The position numbers were made by a program, and so were the translations under genes. Of a stretch of 64,000 nt of DNA, positions 27,201-39,800 are shown piece after piece; the stretch's first letter is position 1, and every line of letters begins with the position of its first letter. The notes under the pieces are model-generated. The model was not told the DNA's origin, did no database searches, and worked only from the letters and a program-made list of their open reading frames with translations. This DNA is from Bemisia tabaci. Taxonomy: Eukaryota; Arthropoda; Insecta; Hemiptera; Aleyrodidae. The stretch lies in NCBI RefSeq assembly GCF_918797505.1, contig NC_092798.1, positions 12,227,501-12,291,500 of the forward strand, read 5' to 3'.

Positions 27201-30200
27201 GTTTTTCTCTTGTGATAGTAATTTGAAATTATCGACCTCTACACCTTTTTTTTGCTCCCCTGTAAATTTTGGTCTCAAAAGTTGAGAATCTTTTCCTTTA
27301 GCTATTAAAAACAAGGAAAAAACCCTGTATGACAGCAAAATATGCTGCAGTCACTGAATCAAAGTTCTTCAATTCATTTGTTTTCTTTGTTTTGCTGTCC
27401 AGGAATACCAAAAAATTGTAGACGCTGAATGGCAAATCCTGTATGAAAAATTAGCCAAAATCCATGAAAGTGGAGCTCAAGTTGTTTTATCAAAACTGCC
27501 AATTGGAGATGTAGCTACTCAGTACTTTGCCGACAGGTATGTACCTTGACTAAGTGCGGAACCACATATCTTTATCGCAGTTTTTCAAAATTTCCTAATT
27601 CCATAAAATTTTATTTTGTCAAATTTTAAACTTCAAGCCATCCTTTAAACTCATGTTCTTCATAAATATCTTGATGTGATAATACTGTTTCCTCATTCTG
27701 TCTGTTTTTTTTCTATGTTTTAATGGAGCCCCTGCTAGGTCTTGTGTGAATAACTAACAATTTCTATGTAGTATTTTGCGAGGTATGCTGTGATGCCACT
27801 AGTTGTGATGAAATCCATCCCTAAGCTCACAAATGGACGCATTTCTATCAAACGGAACTATGTGCATTATGACGTGAGCCCTGTTATGCATATATTCTTG
27901 CGGGTCTCAGGGCTCATGTCTTAATGCACATAGTTCCGTTTGACAGAAATACGTCCAAATAGCCTTTAAAGTTGAGACTTTATTAGCCACCAGATTTTAG
28001 ACTTAAAAAAGTTCACCACCGTAACTGATCAAACATATACACTAAATCATGTGCACACTCACACGCGATCAGGTGCCATGACCATCATCCAAAAAGTACC
28101 TACTCGACTCTCTGAGCTTCACACAGCATTAAAGCCTTGCTCATGTACACAGTGAATTCCCTCTACATGCAAAACTACTGAAGTGGGTGCTCCTGTAATT
28201 TTCATCATTAATTCATTTATTTTTTTTTCTTTTTTAAACTGTGTTGTCTGGGCTCCAATTACAACCAAAATTTTTGAACGTATTTTTTTCAATGTTATTC
28301 AATTAAATTTTCCTTTTTCAGGGACATGTTCTGTGCTGGTAGAGTTCCAGAGCAGGATTTGACGCGAACAATGAAGGCCTGCGGTGGATCCATCATGACC
28401 ACAGCCCATGACCTGAACGATTCAGTCCTTGGCCGCTGCGAACGTTTCGAGGAACGTCAAATTGGAGGTGAAAGGTTCAACCTGTTCACAGGCTGCCCCA
28501 ACGCGAAAACCTGTACGCTCATCCTGAGGGGTGGAGCAGAGCAGTTCTTGGAAGAAACTGAAAGATCTCTCCATGATGCTATCATGATAGTCAGAAGGAC
28601 TTTGAAAAGCGATGCTGTAGTTGCAGGTATGTATGTTTTGTAAAAGTAAAGAGAATCCAAGAAATTCGGAATTTTTACTTGCTTGGTTGCGCTGAAAAGA
28701 ATCCAGTTGAGTTTTTCATCGGAATTGACATTAAATAAAAGTAGAACTTTTCTGCATGCTGTACTGACAGTCAAAGGTTTTTTAGCTGGTTTTCATAGTG
28801 TTTTTTTCATTTTTTATCAGGTGGTGGTGCGGTTGAAATGGAACTAAGCAAACACCTACGCGCTTTTTCACGGACCATCGCAGGAAAGGAACAGCTAATA
28901 ATTGGAGCCATGGCTAAAGCTCTGGAGGCCATCCCCCGCCAATTATGTGATAACGCAGGATTTGATGCAACCAATATTTTGAACAGGCTCAGGATGGAGC
29001 ATGCAGATGGTAATTTCAACAAATTTTGTCTGTTGAGATGTACTGAGAGAGATTTTCTGCTCCCCCTTTGTAATATCAAAAAAAAAAAAAAAAAAACTTT
29101 AGTTCAGAGCCAAAGAATCTTAACTACATTTTTACTGCGGTAAGATGTCAGGAGTGAACCTTTTAAAACCTCCACCAAGCCATAGAGAAAAGAAAAGAGA
29201 TGTTTGCATCTTGAGGTTTGTTTACCCTGTGACGTAGGTCGGTACAACCTGGCCAGCAAAATCCGGAATTCGAAGTATGAAAAACAGACCATAATATCCC
29301 ATTTTTTTGCTTAAATCAACTCATGATACATTTTCAAGCACTTGTTATAGAATGACTTTTTTCCATAAATTACATCATTTCCAAGAAAATCGATGATTAA
29401 AGTTGCTGTGCCGACCTACGCCATCAAAAACATTCCAAAATGCCCAAAATGCAAACACCTCCTTTTTTTTCTCTATGCCACCAAGCACATCAAGGGGTGA
29501 ATAATTTGACTTTTCAAATATGTTAGTCTCATTTCTTTGGCTCTAAGTTATAGAATATGTATTACCAGTCATTTTCCTCAGTAGAGCCTCATGATTACCA
29601 TAAGCTCTCTAATTCCCCAATATTTTTCATTATTTGTCCGAGATGTACCAAGAGATCTAGGTTGCTTTTCATGACTTCTTAGCTAAAAATTGAGGTAACT
29701 ATCTCTGCGGTAGCCTCCCACTTGAAATTTTTCCATTTTAACTCGTTTGTTTTATTGCCGCAAAGCTGCTCTCTAGTGGTGTGAACCGAGAGACCAGGGG
29801 GCACACCCTAAGAAAGACTTAGGGTCGTTTTCCTTAAACGTAAAGGCATCTCTTATCAATATTATGGCTTGAGGAGACCTTAACATTTGAGGAACAACTA
29901 TGAATACGACTCCTTTGCCAAAAGTTGAGGCTCTAGTGTGAACCAAGGAGCCTCACTGACTGAAAGAAACTGAGAGATGATAAATTTTACCAAAAATTTT
30001 GGAAAACATTTCTGGGTTTTCCCCCCACATTTTATCTCTCATCACACTCTTCCTTTCGTTTTAGGTAACAAATGGTATGGAGTTGATGTTATGAATGAAG
30101 ATGTCAGTGACAATTTCCAAGCTTGCATCTGGGAGCCAGCAATCATCAAGAAAAACGCCATGATCGCTGCAGTCGAAGCCGCCTGTTTAATCTTATCCGT

Positions 30201-30285
30201 TGATGAGACAATAAAAAGTCCCAAGTCACAAGGAGGAGGCCCACCAGGTGGTCCGATGGGCCGAGGTCGGGGCAGACCCATGTAA
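21266..30285 (+). CDS. CCT7: T-complex protein 1 subunit eta (chaperonin CCT7)
   Basis: Coding exons: 21266-21268, 22429-22689, 23068-23226, 24810-25007, 26447-26611, 27403-27536, 28322-28626, 28821-29009, 30065-30285; 1635 bases, 544 residues. Human CCT7 is 543. Exon 1 codes only Met, and exon 2 continues [10 protein letters not shown]. Group II chaperonin motifs are present: LGPRGMDK (39-46), NDGAT (59-63), nucleotide-binding GDGTTT (90-95), GGGAVE (409-414), and a Gly/Arg-rich tail ending RGRGRP. The apical domain is roughly residues 215-370. The protein is one of eight subunits of the cytosolic CCT/TRiC ring that folds actin, tubulin and other clients using ATP. All introns are GT-AG except intron 2, which has a GC donor. 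Introns 3, 6 and 8 contain foldback elements and intron 5 a hairpin. Other intron sequence is unremarkable. Confidence 0.97.
22690..23067 (+). other. GC-AG intron in CCT7 (intron 2)
   Basis: Exon 2 ends GATGCCGAG and the intron begins GCAAGT; exon 3 starts GTTGGAGATGGA after TTTCAG. The conserved DAEVGDGTT protein junction leaves no usable GT donor nearby. Apart from the C at position +2 the donor matches the consensus, as is usual for GC-AG introns. Confidence 0.88.
23233..23696. mobile_element. MITE with long inverted ends, inserted at a CCT7 splice donor
   Basis: A 464-base element. Its left end CGTTGCCTACGAGAATGG is the reverse complement of the right end at about 23678-23695, and the match extends past 30 bases (GAGAGGCCGTAACT). 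TGACGTCA occurs inside both ends. GTATAC lies directly on each side (23227-23232 and 23697-23702), a likely 6-bp target duplication. The left GTATAC starts with the GT donor of CCT7 intron 3. No transposase is present. Confidence 0.85.
24540..24760. other. GC-rich unclassified segment in CCT7 intron 3
   Basis: About 220 bases are clearly richer in G and C than the surrounding intron (GGGCCGTCGG, GGCCAGCTGC, GAGCTGCGCTGG). I see no terminal repeats, Pol III boxes or conserved frame. It may be an old transposon fragment. Confidence 0.3.
26669..26737. repeat. near-perfect 33-bp hairpin with 3-base loop
   Basis: The left arm 26669-26701 and right arm 26705-26737 are reverse complements except for two positions, around the loop ACC. 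The core is CCTGAAAGTTTT/AAAACTTTCAGG. It lies in CCT7 intron 5. In minus-strand RNA both mismatches would be G-U pairs. Confidence 0.85.
27835..27956. mobile_element. foldback MITE, GGACG family, copy 2
   Basis: A 122-base element nearly identical to 13984-14105, starting GGACGCATTTCTATC and ending GACAGAAATACGTCC. A perfect 4-bp direct repeat AAAT flanks it (27831-27834 and 27957-27960). It lies in CCT7 intron 6. Confidence 0.88.
29178..29478. mobile_element. foldback (MITE-like) element in CCT7 intron 8
   Basis: The left arm (CATAGAGAAAAG, GATGTTTGCATCTTG, GTAGGTCGGTACA) is the imperfect reverse complement of the right arm (TGTGCCGACCTAC, ATGCAAACACCTCC, CTCTATGCC). Ends are approximate and no target duplication is clear. 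An 18-A run at about 29078-29096 lies just upstream. Confidence 0.65.
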
Positions 30286-30560
30286 ACAATCCCGGTTCAC
30301 TTTTCCTTCATATATTTTTTACACACCAAGTTTCACAAATAACGATTGTGTGCATTTTTCACCTCTTAATCGTACTTTTTAAGCTGTTCAGTGCTATAAT
30401 CACTGAAGTATTCACAGCCTCTGCTGTTCTTCTGCAAGTGCGGGGTCAGTTGTGTCGGAGATCATGCATGAAGTTGAGCAGTTTTGAATGAGTTACGTTA
30501 ATTTTTTCTGCTTTGTTTTTTTACATCATGGCAAACTAACTTTAAGATAGAGCTTTATCC

Positions 30561-30566
30561 AATAAA
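30561..30566 (+). promoter_or_regulatory. poly(A) signal of CCT7
   Basis: AATAAA lies 276 bases after the CCT7 stop codon. A T-rich stretch follows, as expected downstream of a cleavage site. Confidence 0.7.
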
Positions 30567-31684
30567 TAACTTTTTTATAATTAGGATTTTTTTTTTCTTT
30601 CATCCACCAACCATAAGCAGTTTTTTGTTTAAATCATGTTCGAAATAACTTAATTTAAAGTGGGTAAATATGAGAAACTGAAATTAGAAGCAGAAAAAAG
30701 GGTTGCGTTTTTTTAAATAAGACACACGACTTCCACAAAAAATATTAATTATAATTTCAAATATAGAAATGTATAATGAAGGTAAATATTTCTCACAGTT
30801 AACAAAAAATACACTTAATTAGAATTAGAAGAAAAATAAAATAAAAGAACTTTTCATTCATTAAGACAGTTCTCTACAAAGATTGACCCAACTGTGGACA
30901 TGATCTTGGAGACATTCAATTGTACGTTATGAAAAAAGAAATCTTTGAAAGAAGTGGTGAAGCCAATTCTTCATGGAAGTTGAGAACAAATGACTAAGCT
31001 TTGAATTTAAAGCCTACAAGTAAAACAAAATAGGAAAGCAACAATGCATCAGTAATTCAGCTTTAGGCGCCATCCTGAATGGATGCTAACTTCCACATTA
31101 GACACATTTGACGCAAATTAGTCTTCTATATTTCATGTTGTCTAATTTTCTCTCATGATTTATCTCTTGTAACATTAAACTTAACACCATAGCACCTTGA
31201 AATTCGTTGAACATCTCCAGAGTTCTGAAGAATATACTTAAAAAATTTCAAATCAGAATGTTGTTTTTCCTATTGAAAAAATATGACATGCAAGAAAATT
31301 AGGCAATTTTTGGTGGTGTTTGGCTGATTTAGATTAGATCCATCCACTTTTACAATGAGTCTCTGAGAAAAACTTGTCAAATGAATAAGAGCTATATTAG
31401 ATCCCTCCCAATCAGTATGATTTTTTTATAATTAATTCAAACAACCTAATTATATTTTATGGCAGCGTCGTCTTAAGAAATATATCACATCGCCAAGTTC
31501 TGTTAAATACTTACTATAAATCAAGTCACAATTCTGACTGGTAGATCATGCTAGTTAAAAGAGAAAAGCACATTTGTATAAAAATAGAAAGTGTTCTGGA
31601 AGTCTCACTCCTCAGATGAGTTGTAGAAAATCAATAGCATGAAAGGAAAAACATCATAACGTCACTTTTGACCGTGGTCATACA

Positions 31685-32695
31685 TCAAAGTTTCTGCAAC
31701 CCTTTTGGCAACCATTGCCGGGCGGGTGAAGAACACCTCAAATCAAGCTGACCATGTCTGCTGCCTCTAAGAGGGTCAAATACAAACTCGTCCTCCGCAA
31801 TAACAGGCTCTAAGGTGGGCTGAGGGTCCCTACGCTTGTCGAGGCTCATGATGATACCATCGATCATAAAAAGGGAACATTGCCCAATATCACCTAGTTA
31901 GTAGAAAGTTCAACTAACAGTAAGTTAAGTATTCTATATAAGAATTAAAAGTTTACAGACCTGCCTGCTTGGCGGGTTACAGGTAACTGATCCTGTGTTT
32001 ACCTTCCTACAAGGAATTAAAACCTCAACAGATATGCAGGTTAAATGCCTGCTTCAGTACATGAGAGCATAGCACTATAAAAACATGTAAATGCAATGTT
32101 TTGTCATAATTGATAATAAATCAGTAAACTTCTAGTGGTTATTCTCAGTAGTTGAGAAAATCTGCGTGCGTCTGGAATATTTAATCACTGAAAAAAAAGA
32201 AAGAATTGGAAAATCTAAACCTCTTCTCTTCGCTACTAACAAACTTACACGTGACTTATAGAGAAGTTTAAAAAGTTTACATGAGTTGTGCGTTTTGTCA
32301 TGCTTACCTCAAATGTATGGGGGTGGCACAAATTTTTAATCACTGAAAATTTTTTTGAAGGATCTCTAAAGTCGAATTCTTTCCAAATTGGCACCATGGT
32401 AAAAAAAAAGCAATGAAACGCTCACAACCTACGTAAAGTCGATTTTTGAAGCAATGTCCCTCAAAAATGTAGAGGGGAAACGATTGAGAAAAAAATCTTA
32501 CCGTTTATGCCGATGCTTAAACCAAATGAAAATAATTGATGAATGAAAAAAGAAAATCTCAATATAAAAATAAAATTCAAAATGCAGAGGAAAAGACCCA
32601 TGAAAGTGGAGAGGGAACTCCAGAACAATAGAACCTGTCAAAATATTTCTGACTGACGGTTTTAACTGGTTAGAAGATGACAATCTTTCCCCCAT
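31685..32695 (-). other. possible unidentified two-exon small gene
   Basis: On the minus strand an open segment 31893-31685 follows the acceptor CTAACTAG and ends in TGA. It encodes about 68 residues of mixed, protein-like composition (FMIDGIIMSLDKRRDP, EDEFVFDPLRG) with higher GC than its surroundings. A candidate first exon, ATG at 32695 to 32635, ends ACAG before GTTCTA in matching phase. Together they give 89 residues. I recognise no family. The second segment could instead be an alternative end of another transcript, or chance. Confidence 0.3.
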
Positions 32696-33819
32696 CAAAA
32701 TATGTACTTCTAGTTCAGATTTTCATTTGGACGCCTTCAAAATTTGAAGGAAATGCATTTTCACGAATTAAACAGTGTACGTTAAGTTTACGCAAGTTAA
32801 TATTCAACTGGTTTAAGTGAACGAACGTGGTTGACCAGGTTCTATTGAGTTTATCCCTTCTGTACACTGGACACAGTGAAAACTTCACACAGGTAAACAA
32901 ATACTTGAAACAGTCAATCTCAGGAAGACTGAAGCGCTAGAAATTAAAATACAAAAAAAACAAAACCATTCTGATCAATACTTTCCAAATGTCAGGGTCT
33001 AAAATATCAAAGCCCTTGAGTAATTAATGACGTTATTAATTAATCTAAGATTTTAAACTGGCCCATTAATGCAGCTTCTTCTGTTTTTCTCTTATTTTCA
33101 TTTTTGACCCTCGGTCTTGTTGAGAATGATCGTTTCAACTATGCGTTTAGCTTTTAATTTAATAACTATTCTCTGAGTAACTTTAAAATGGTTACTTCTT
33201 AATTGAAGCAGTTGATGTTGAAACCTAGTTAAATCTTTTTCTGATAAGCTCTTTGGCCTCACTGTTGACATTTATGACAGCAGGACAGGATTTTAAAAAA
33301 TTGTATACTGCACGGCACAAAAAAGGCTATGCTTGGCCTTATCTTGTTACACAAGCCAAAATTGTTTTTAGCAATCAGGTTGATGAGGTCCAGAAGAACG
33401 CTTATATTCTGGAGTTTATCACATGCTCAGTTTCAACAGACGTTCTGAACTAAACCGTGCCGTTCTCCTCTGAAGATAAAGATCTGTGATTTGATTTTTT
33501 CAAACCCTGCTTTCAAAAACTTAAAATTAACACTTACTCCTAAAAGAAATTTGATATTTTTTAAAAAAAAATTGGTGATGTTGACGTCTAATAGATTAAA
33601 CAGTATTTTGAATGCTTTCTTTTAAGAAAGCTTCCACAAACATCAAGCTGGGTCCGCGGCAAAGAATAACAAAAACATACGCCTGTATGTTTTGACAAAG
33701 CCTGTAAACTTAAAACTTATCAACGGTACGGTTCAAAACATAAAGCAACTGGTTTCTCATATGTAAAAAAAATTCACACTGACTAGAAAAGTTTTGACTC
33801 CCGAGAGTAAATCACTCCT

Positions 33820-36800
33820 TCACGATAAGCTGTCGGCCCAAAACAGGTTGTTGGAGTATAGAGCTGGACTGGTCAAAGGTGATAGGAGGTAGCACCATGA
33901 TATGAAACCGATTACAAAGATAGCTGCTGTTATACTCCTGCGTGGCTCTGGCAGCGAAACGATTTCCATGATATCTGCGAGTCCCATAATGTTGCAGAAA
34001 ACATGGGCTAGAAATGAAGGGACAAAATGACCGGTGCGGACGAACAAGTAAGCCGAATATGCACCAAATATTGTTGTATAGATGAACTGAAAAACTGCAA
34101 AAGATGAAAAACGAGTAATGGAATAAATTTTAAAGGCTGAGTTAAACACAAGGCTGTTCAAATCAAAACTACACATTTATCAAAAACTTCAGATTTAAGT
34201 ATAGTCAATGGACCACTAAAGAAGGTTTGGGAGAACACAAGAATAAAGTTTAGAAATAAAACTAGTTAAACTTATCATCTACTATGTTCAGGGCTTAAAA
34301 TTTTTGGGTTGGAATGCAAATTTACACCTTTGGATGGCACAAAAATGAGGTACATAACTCACGACATATTTACAGGGATGGTGATTTTTAGCCGGTGTTT
34401 GGTATCAAAAACTCAAGCACTGACTTTTCATTCCGTTTAACAAAAAAGTTCCTACAAAAAAATTCATTGGCTCAAGCCAAAAAATGATTATCTCTGATTC
34501 TGACATAAATTTCCTCTCATGTTTTATTTTCTAAAAGGAAAACTAACGACTGTTTCCGTTGAAATTTTATGTGAGTTTTCTTCTTTTATTCTCAGGAAAG
34601 TCACATAAAATTGCAAGGAATTAGCTTTCCTTGGGGAAAATAAAATAAAATCGGAATTTTCAAACCTTTCAATGCTTCTTTGCATTTAGCCACCCATACC
34701 TACATGCAATAGAGCTTCTATTAATATAGATAGTCAATACTGAGTGATGACTCAAAATGATGCAGGTAACTCATTTTTTCTTTTACATAATTGCAAGACA
34801 CTAAAATTTAATGATTTAAAAAAAATAAAAGTTGAATTAATACTCACAGGAAAACAAGAAAGCATGTTTAAAGTCAACTCCCGCCAAGACTCTCTCAGCT
34901 AAGCGGTTGAAATGAGCTGTAGAGTAAAGAAAAAGAAGATAAGAATGTGTCACATTTCATACTTTCATTTAAAACATTTTTCAAGATAAAAATACGGCCA
35001 ATACAGAATTTGCAGGTAACTTAAATTTTGTGAATTTCATGTTTAATATGACACTGCTAGGAAAACTGAGTACGAGGATATCCTTGGTTCTAATCTGCTA
35101 AAATACATGTGTTTAAATGGAAAATGCCGCCAGATGACATCATTAAGCAGCAAATTTTGTCACTTTAAATCTACTTTTCTCCAATTTCCCATGTCTGAAA
35201 GAAATTATGAAAAATACTGCGAACTCAACTCATTAGGCACTCTCAGATGAAGCAATAAAATTTCCGTGTGCAAATTCTCCATTGTTGAAGATTTGAGCGA
35301 GCTATGTTACATCAAGATTCCATTTCCTGACGAATGAAAAATAGGCAAAAATAACAGAGCTGAGCTTTAGAAATTCGTAAACTTGGACTATGAAATTTCA
35401 CAAGGTCTTTGACTGAATTTGATCACCTCCTTCACGAAGACAAACAGAGTCGAAAGAGATCTTAAGACCAATAGAATTGATTGGAAACTATTCCTTACCG
35501 GTTCCAAAAAAAAGCGGACAAATGAATACAGCAGCCATTGGCTTGAAACAAGTCAATAAAAGAGGTAACATGCATGCACGAAAAATAACTTCCTCTGACA
35601 GAGGTGCAACTATGTAGTTGCGTAACCATATCCAAATCTGTGGCTCAGAGAAGTCCCGACACTCTGGAAAAAAGAGGCAAAAAATTCAACATTAGAATGG
35701 AATATTCAAGACTTTCTTTTACATTAATATGATATGTTCAATTATTTTCCTTATCTGCAATAGAAAAAATAGTTTCATTGAAACCAAACCACCTAATATC
35801 GTTCAGAGGATACGTAAGCTACGACTCAAGAACCAGCAGATTCTAACAAAATCCGAGGACATTTCGCAGCAAAACAAAACATGTCCATCCCAAATATTTT
35901 CTCAGAGAATGAGAAAAAATAATTCAGTGATTATCATGTGGAACAATTGCCACTAATGCATGTATTTGGTGCTGTAAAATGAACAAACTATTGGAAAATC
36001 TTAGCAAAGAGTATGGCAAAAACGGACCATACAGAAAAAACCTCTTGATTGCAACACCTCTATCAACTATCATGTTTCATTTCAGTGGATCCATGTTGAC
36101 ATTAATACCGCTAGTAATGCAAACATCAAAAGCAAAACTGAAAAAATTAAAATGGCAATACAAAAGAAAGAAAATAATCGCAAAAAAGTTGGTTAGTAAG
36201 TAAGATTGATCGATGATGAAACTACGAAGCGGTAATTAAAAAATTCAGTTTACTTTTTATTTTTTTTTAGGAGAAAATCAACACGCTTGATACAGACTTT
36301 CTTGAGGATTTTTTTGTAGGCTGAAAAAGTATAGCATGAAGTTCTATGAATGAAATCTAGACGATTTTCTCGTAATATAAAAACAAGGAATGAAAAGAAA
36401 TTATCATAGTGTCTCAAATTACGAACCACATACATGTTTATCCAACTTTACAATTTATTTTATGATCCTTTCAGGGTTTAAGTAGGCTTAATGATATTTA
36501 TGAGCCACACTTTCAGAGATATTTCAGTCTTACTAATAAAATACAAAACAATGAAAACTTCTCTAAAAATTCCTTAAAATCCTCCCCTGCATTCAGAAAT
36601 CGACAGAGTCTCCAAAAAAGGCTTCAATTATATCGACCCTCTGGGACCATTCATGAATACATCATGGTGATGTACGAAATTTCAAAATTTTCCTCCTCTC
36701 TCTCCTTGACCTGCACCTTTGATTCAGGTCATTGGCGCCCCCCCCTCCTCCCACACCGAGAGGATTACAAACTAATTTTCTGGATCTCCCCTTCTGTGCA

Positions 36801-39800
36801 TTAAAAAATAAACTATAGATATTTTTGCCAAATATATCAAAAAGTTTTCACTTGTCACTTTGCATCATATTTTTCCCTTAGGCCATAACACATTACTGCC
36901 ATGCTAAGGAAAAACGCCGAATGAGCCTCAAGGCGTTGCCAAATTTCCTCTGATAAAATACGAATTCATAGGGAAAATTGTGAAGATTTTTCTTCCAATT
37001 TTTGAGACCATTTTGTTCGTAGTTTAATCTAAAATAGGTCGTATTTAAAAATTTTAAAGGAAAATATACATAAATTTCGTCAAAAATACATGTTTTATCC
37101 GAGGAAATTTGGCAACTCTCGAATGTTCATACAGCGTTCTTCCTTAGCACGGCAGATTACTCAGGCCAATCCAGGAGTCTCGCACCTTCCGTACAACCCC
37201 TAGGATTCTTCCCCTTTTTCAGGATGATCCAGGATCCTGGATGATCTGGATGGTGTGAGACTTTGGATCATCCTGTGTGGCTGGCCCATCTATTTTTGAA
37301 AATTTCATTAGTATGAGTGAAGAGGTGTGTTGGGAAAGTAAAGTTTGCTCAATGTTTCATTTTCTTTCTTTCTTTCTTTCTTTTTTTTTTGACATGCAGA
37401 GAAATTAGAAGCTGTTAGTTTGATTCTTGGTAAACAAGTTTACAGAGAGAAAAATAAAACCAACCATCTGAATCTGACGGTAAACTTGCATTTGTAAAAT
37501 TTGGTAAATTTGGATCTGTTTCACAACCATCCCATGACTGATCATTGCCAGTTTTACTCGATTTTTCTGGAGGTTAAACAGAAAAATTCAGAAAATTGAA
37601 GGATAACAGAATGCATTCAAAAACACTCGAAAAGTTAAAAAAAGTGGGAAATTAAAAATGCATGGAGAGGAGGGTAAGGAAGAGTTCAATTGCTTTTTGT
37701 GCTAAAAATTCCACTTAAAATTAGCAAAACAAATATCTCAATTCTCAACACATAAGATAAGATAACATATTTTATATTTCAACAGAAAACTATGCAACAT
37801 CATTCCTTAAAACTTCCAGGGCATGCCTGTATGTTTTTTCCCTTGTGTATGTATGGGCCATTCATAAAATGCGTAAGAGTGAAAATTTGATCCCCCCCCT
37901 CCCTCCCCCCTTCTTTATGACCCGTGACACAGGTTCACACCCCTCTAAAAAAATTGCAAACGGCCATATTATTTTGTGATGAAAAATTACAACCTTGTGT
38001 AGATTTTACATCTTATATTTCCAAAAAATCCACACTGCACACTCATTTTCAGCGTTACATATTACGCAGTTTTATACACTCTACTCCCTCGTGTGATACC
38101 TACACTTGTACTTAACACAGGATCAGACTTCTTGGCTAGGTCCATCTAGCTTAAGTTCTAGTTTATCAAGTTCCATCCAAAAACACAATAAAGACAACAA
38201 AAAAATTTACTCTACATTACTGAAACTCTAAAAATACTGATAGAAATTCTGGAATATAACAAAAAATACCTGAGAAAATGTTTTTAAAGCCTCTAAAAGC
38301 TGCATCAGCTACTTGCCCCAAAAATAAAATCACAGTCAGTAACAAAGGTATGACTAGTGCTTGAATCAATCCTGGTAGTCGAAATCCCAGCAATTCTGGA
38401 ATGCTATTCTGAAAATAGAAAATCGACATTATAAGAATTACAAAATCGATGCGACAAAAACCTATCACATCAAATATCAGTTGACCTTTCAAGATTGATT
38501 TGTGGAATGAGGATTTATTGAGGATTTATATATATAATATACTCTTGTTGCTAAGTGATTCATCAGAATCTTTGAATGTACTCCTTACTAAAACTCTCCT
38601 AATTTTCACTTGTATCCATAAATTGAACAGGTACAAGTTGCTCAAAAACATACATTGATTCGAAATGTATCGATGGCCGAAGTCGAAAAATGCATACCCA
38701 ACTCAGATTGCAATGTTGTAAGACTCTGCTCACGTTTTATTTTTTTAAAGGAAAGCTAACCAACAGTCTCCACTGAAATTTTTCGTGAGAATCCTATGCT
38801 CATTCTGAAAGACTAAAGAAAAATTACAAGATTTTTTTTTATTTTTACAAAAAAATAATAAAACATAAGTACCTGGTTGGGACATTTTTAAAAGTTGCGA
38901 TTTAGATAATTTTTTTACTTTTAACCACCTCTTCATCGAAGCAGACAAAAAAATGAATGGAAAGTTGAACCGAAAAAAATTTGATATAATAATCACTGCT
39001 GTGTGATATTGTCATAACACCAGGCATCAGTATTTGGGTATTTCTATCAGCTTCTGGTTAACGAAGATACAGCTTTCGGTAGAACTGGTTGGGAGAAATC
39101 GCTCTAATTCTTCGTCCAACTTTCCATCCAGTGGCATCATAGATTGGATGGAAAGTTAGACAGAAAGTTGAGAAAGAGGTCAGATTCAAGTTTTCATCTA
39201 ACTTATCATCCAATTGTAGTGTTCTTATGACAGTAGGTCTGTACCACACAATTAAAATTTTCTTCCAACAATGGTGAAAGAAAAGTTGAATGAGAGGTTT
39301 GACCATCTGAATTAGGCATGAAAACCCCTAAAATTCGTTGTCCAACTCTCGGTTACTTTTTTTTATAGGTGCTTTAAAGAGGCTCAATTGGTAGCAGAAA
39401 ATATACCTCTACTACCTAGGATGAAAATTACTGGTATAGGTGACTCATTGAGTTGAAAAATTTAGAGTTGGAGGGTGCAGCAACTTACTTTCTGGAGAAT
39501 TTCCTTTGGTAAAAATAACCACAGGAATACTGGTGAGATGAATGTCATAAAAAAACCGCTAAGGAACCTTTGCTTGATGACAGAAGGGTGGTTTCTGAAA
39601 ATTTAGAGAGATAAGAGGAAGGTTTGATAAATTTAAATGTAAACGTAGACACGATAGCAATGTGAAATCATCAAGTTTTGGACTTCTGTAGCCAGGAATG
39701 GATTTACTTATTTACTGCATGTACTTCGCCATTTTTATTTCATCAGGGCTGGTTGACCATGTTGGATACTCTATTCATTTTTTTACTAGATGACTATCAA

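Larger units (their letters stand above)
30286..33819. other. convergent intergenic region, CCT7 / RCE1
   Basis: The CCT7 3' UTR probably ends just after AATAAA at 30561-30566. The RCE1 3' UTR enters from the right on the minus strand; an ATTAAA on that strand at about 33152-33157 is only a weak candidate signal. Between them I find no recognised gene, only the unidentified minus-strand frames described at 31685-32695. Confidence 0.6.

Noticed and set aside
35729..36203. Two plus-strand ORFs opposite RCE1 intron 4
   Set aside because: Lys/Ile-rich, no conserved motifs, no start context; expected by chance in AT-rich introns.
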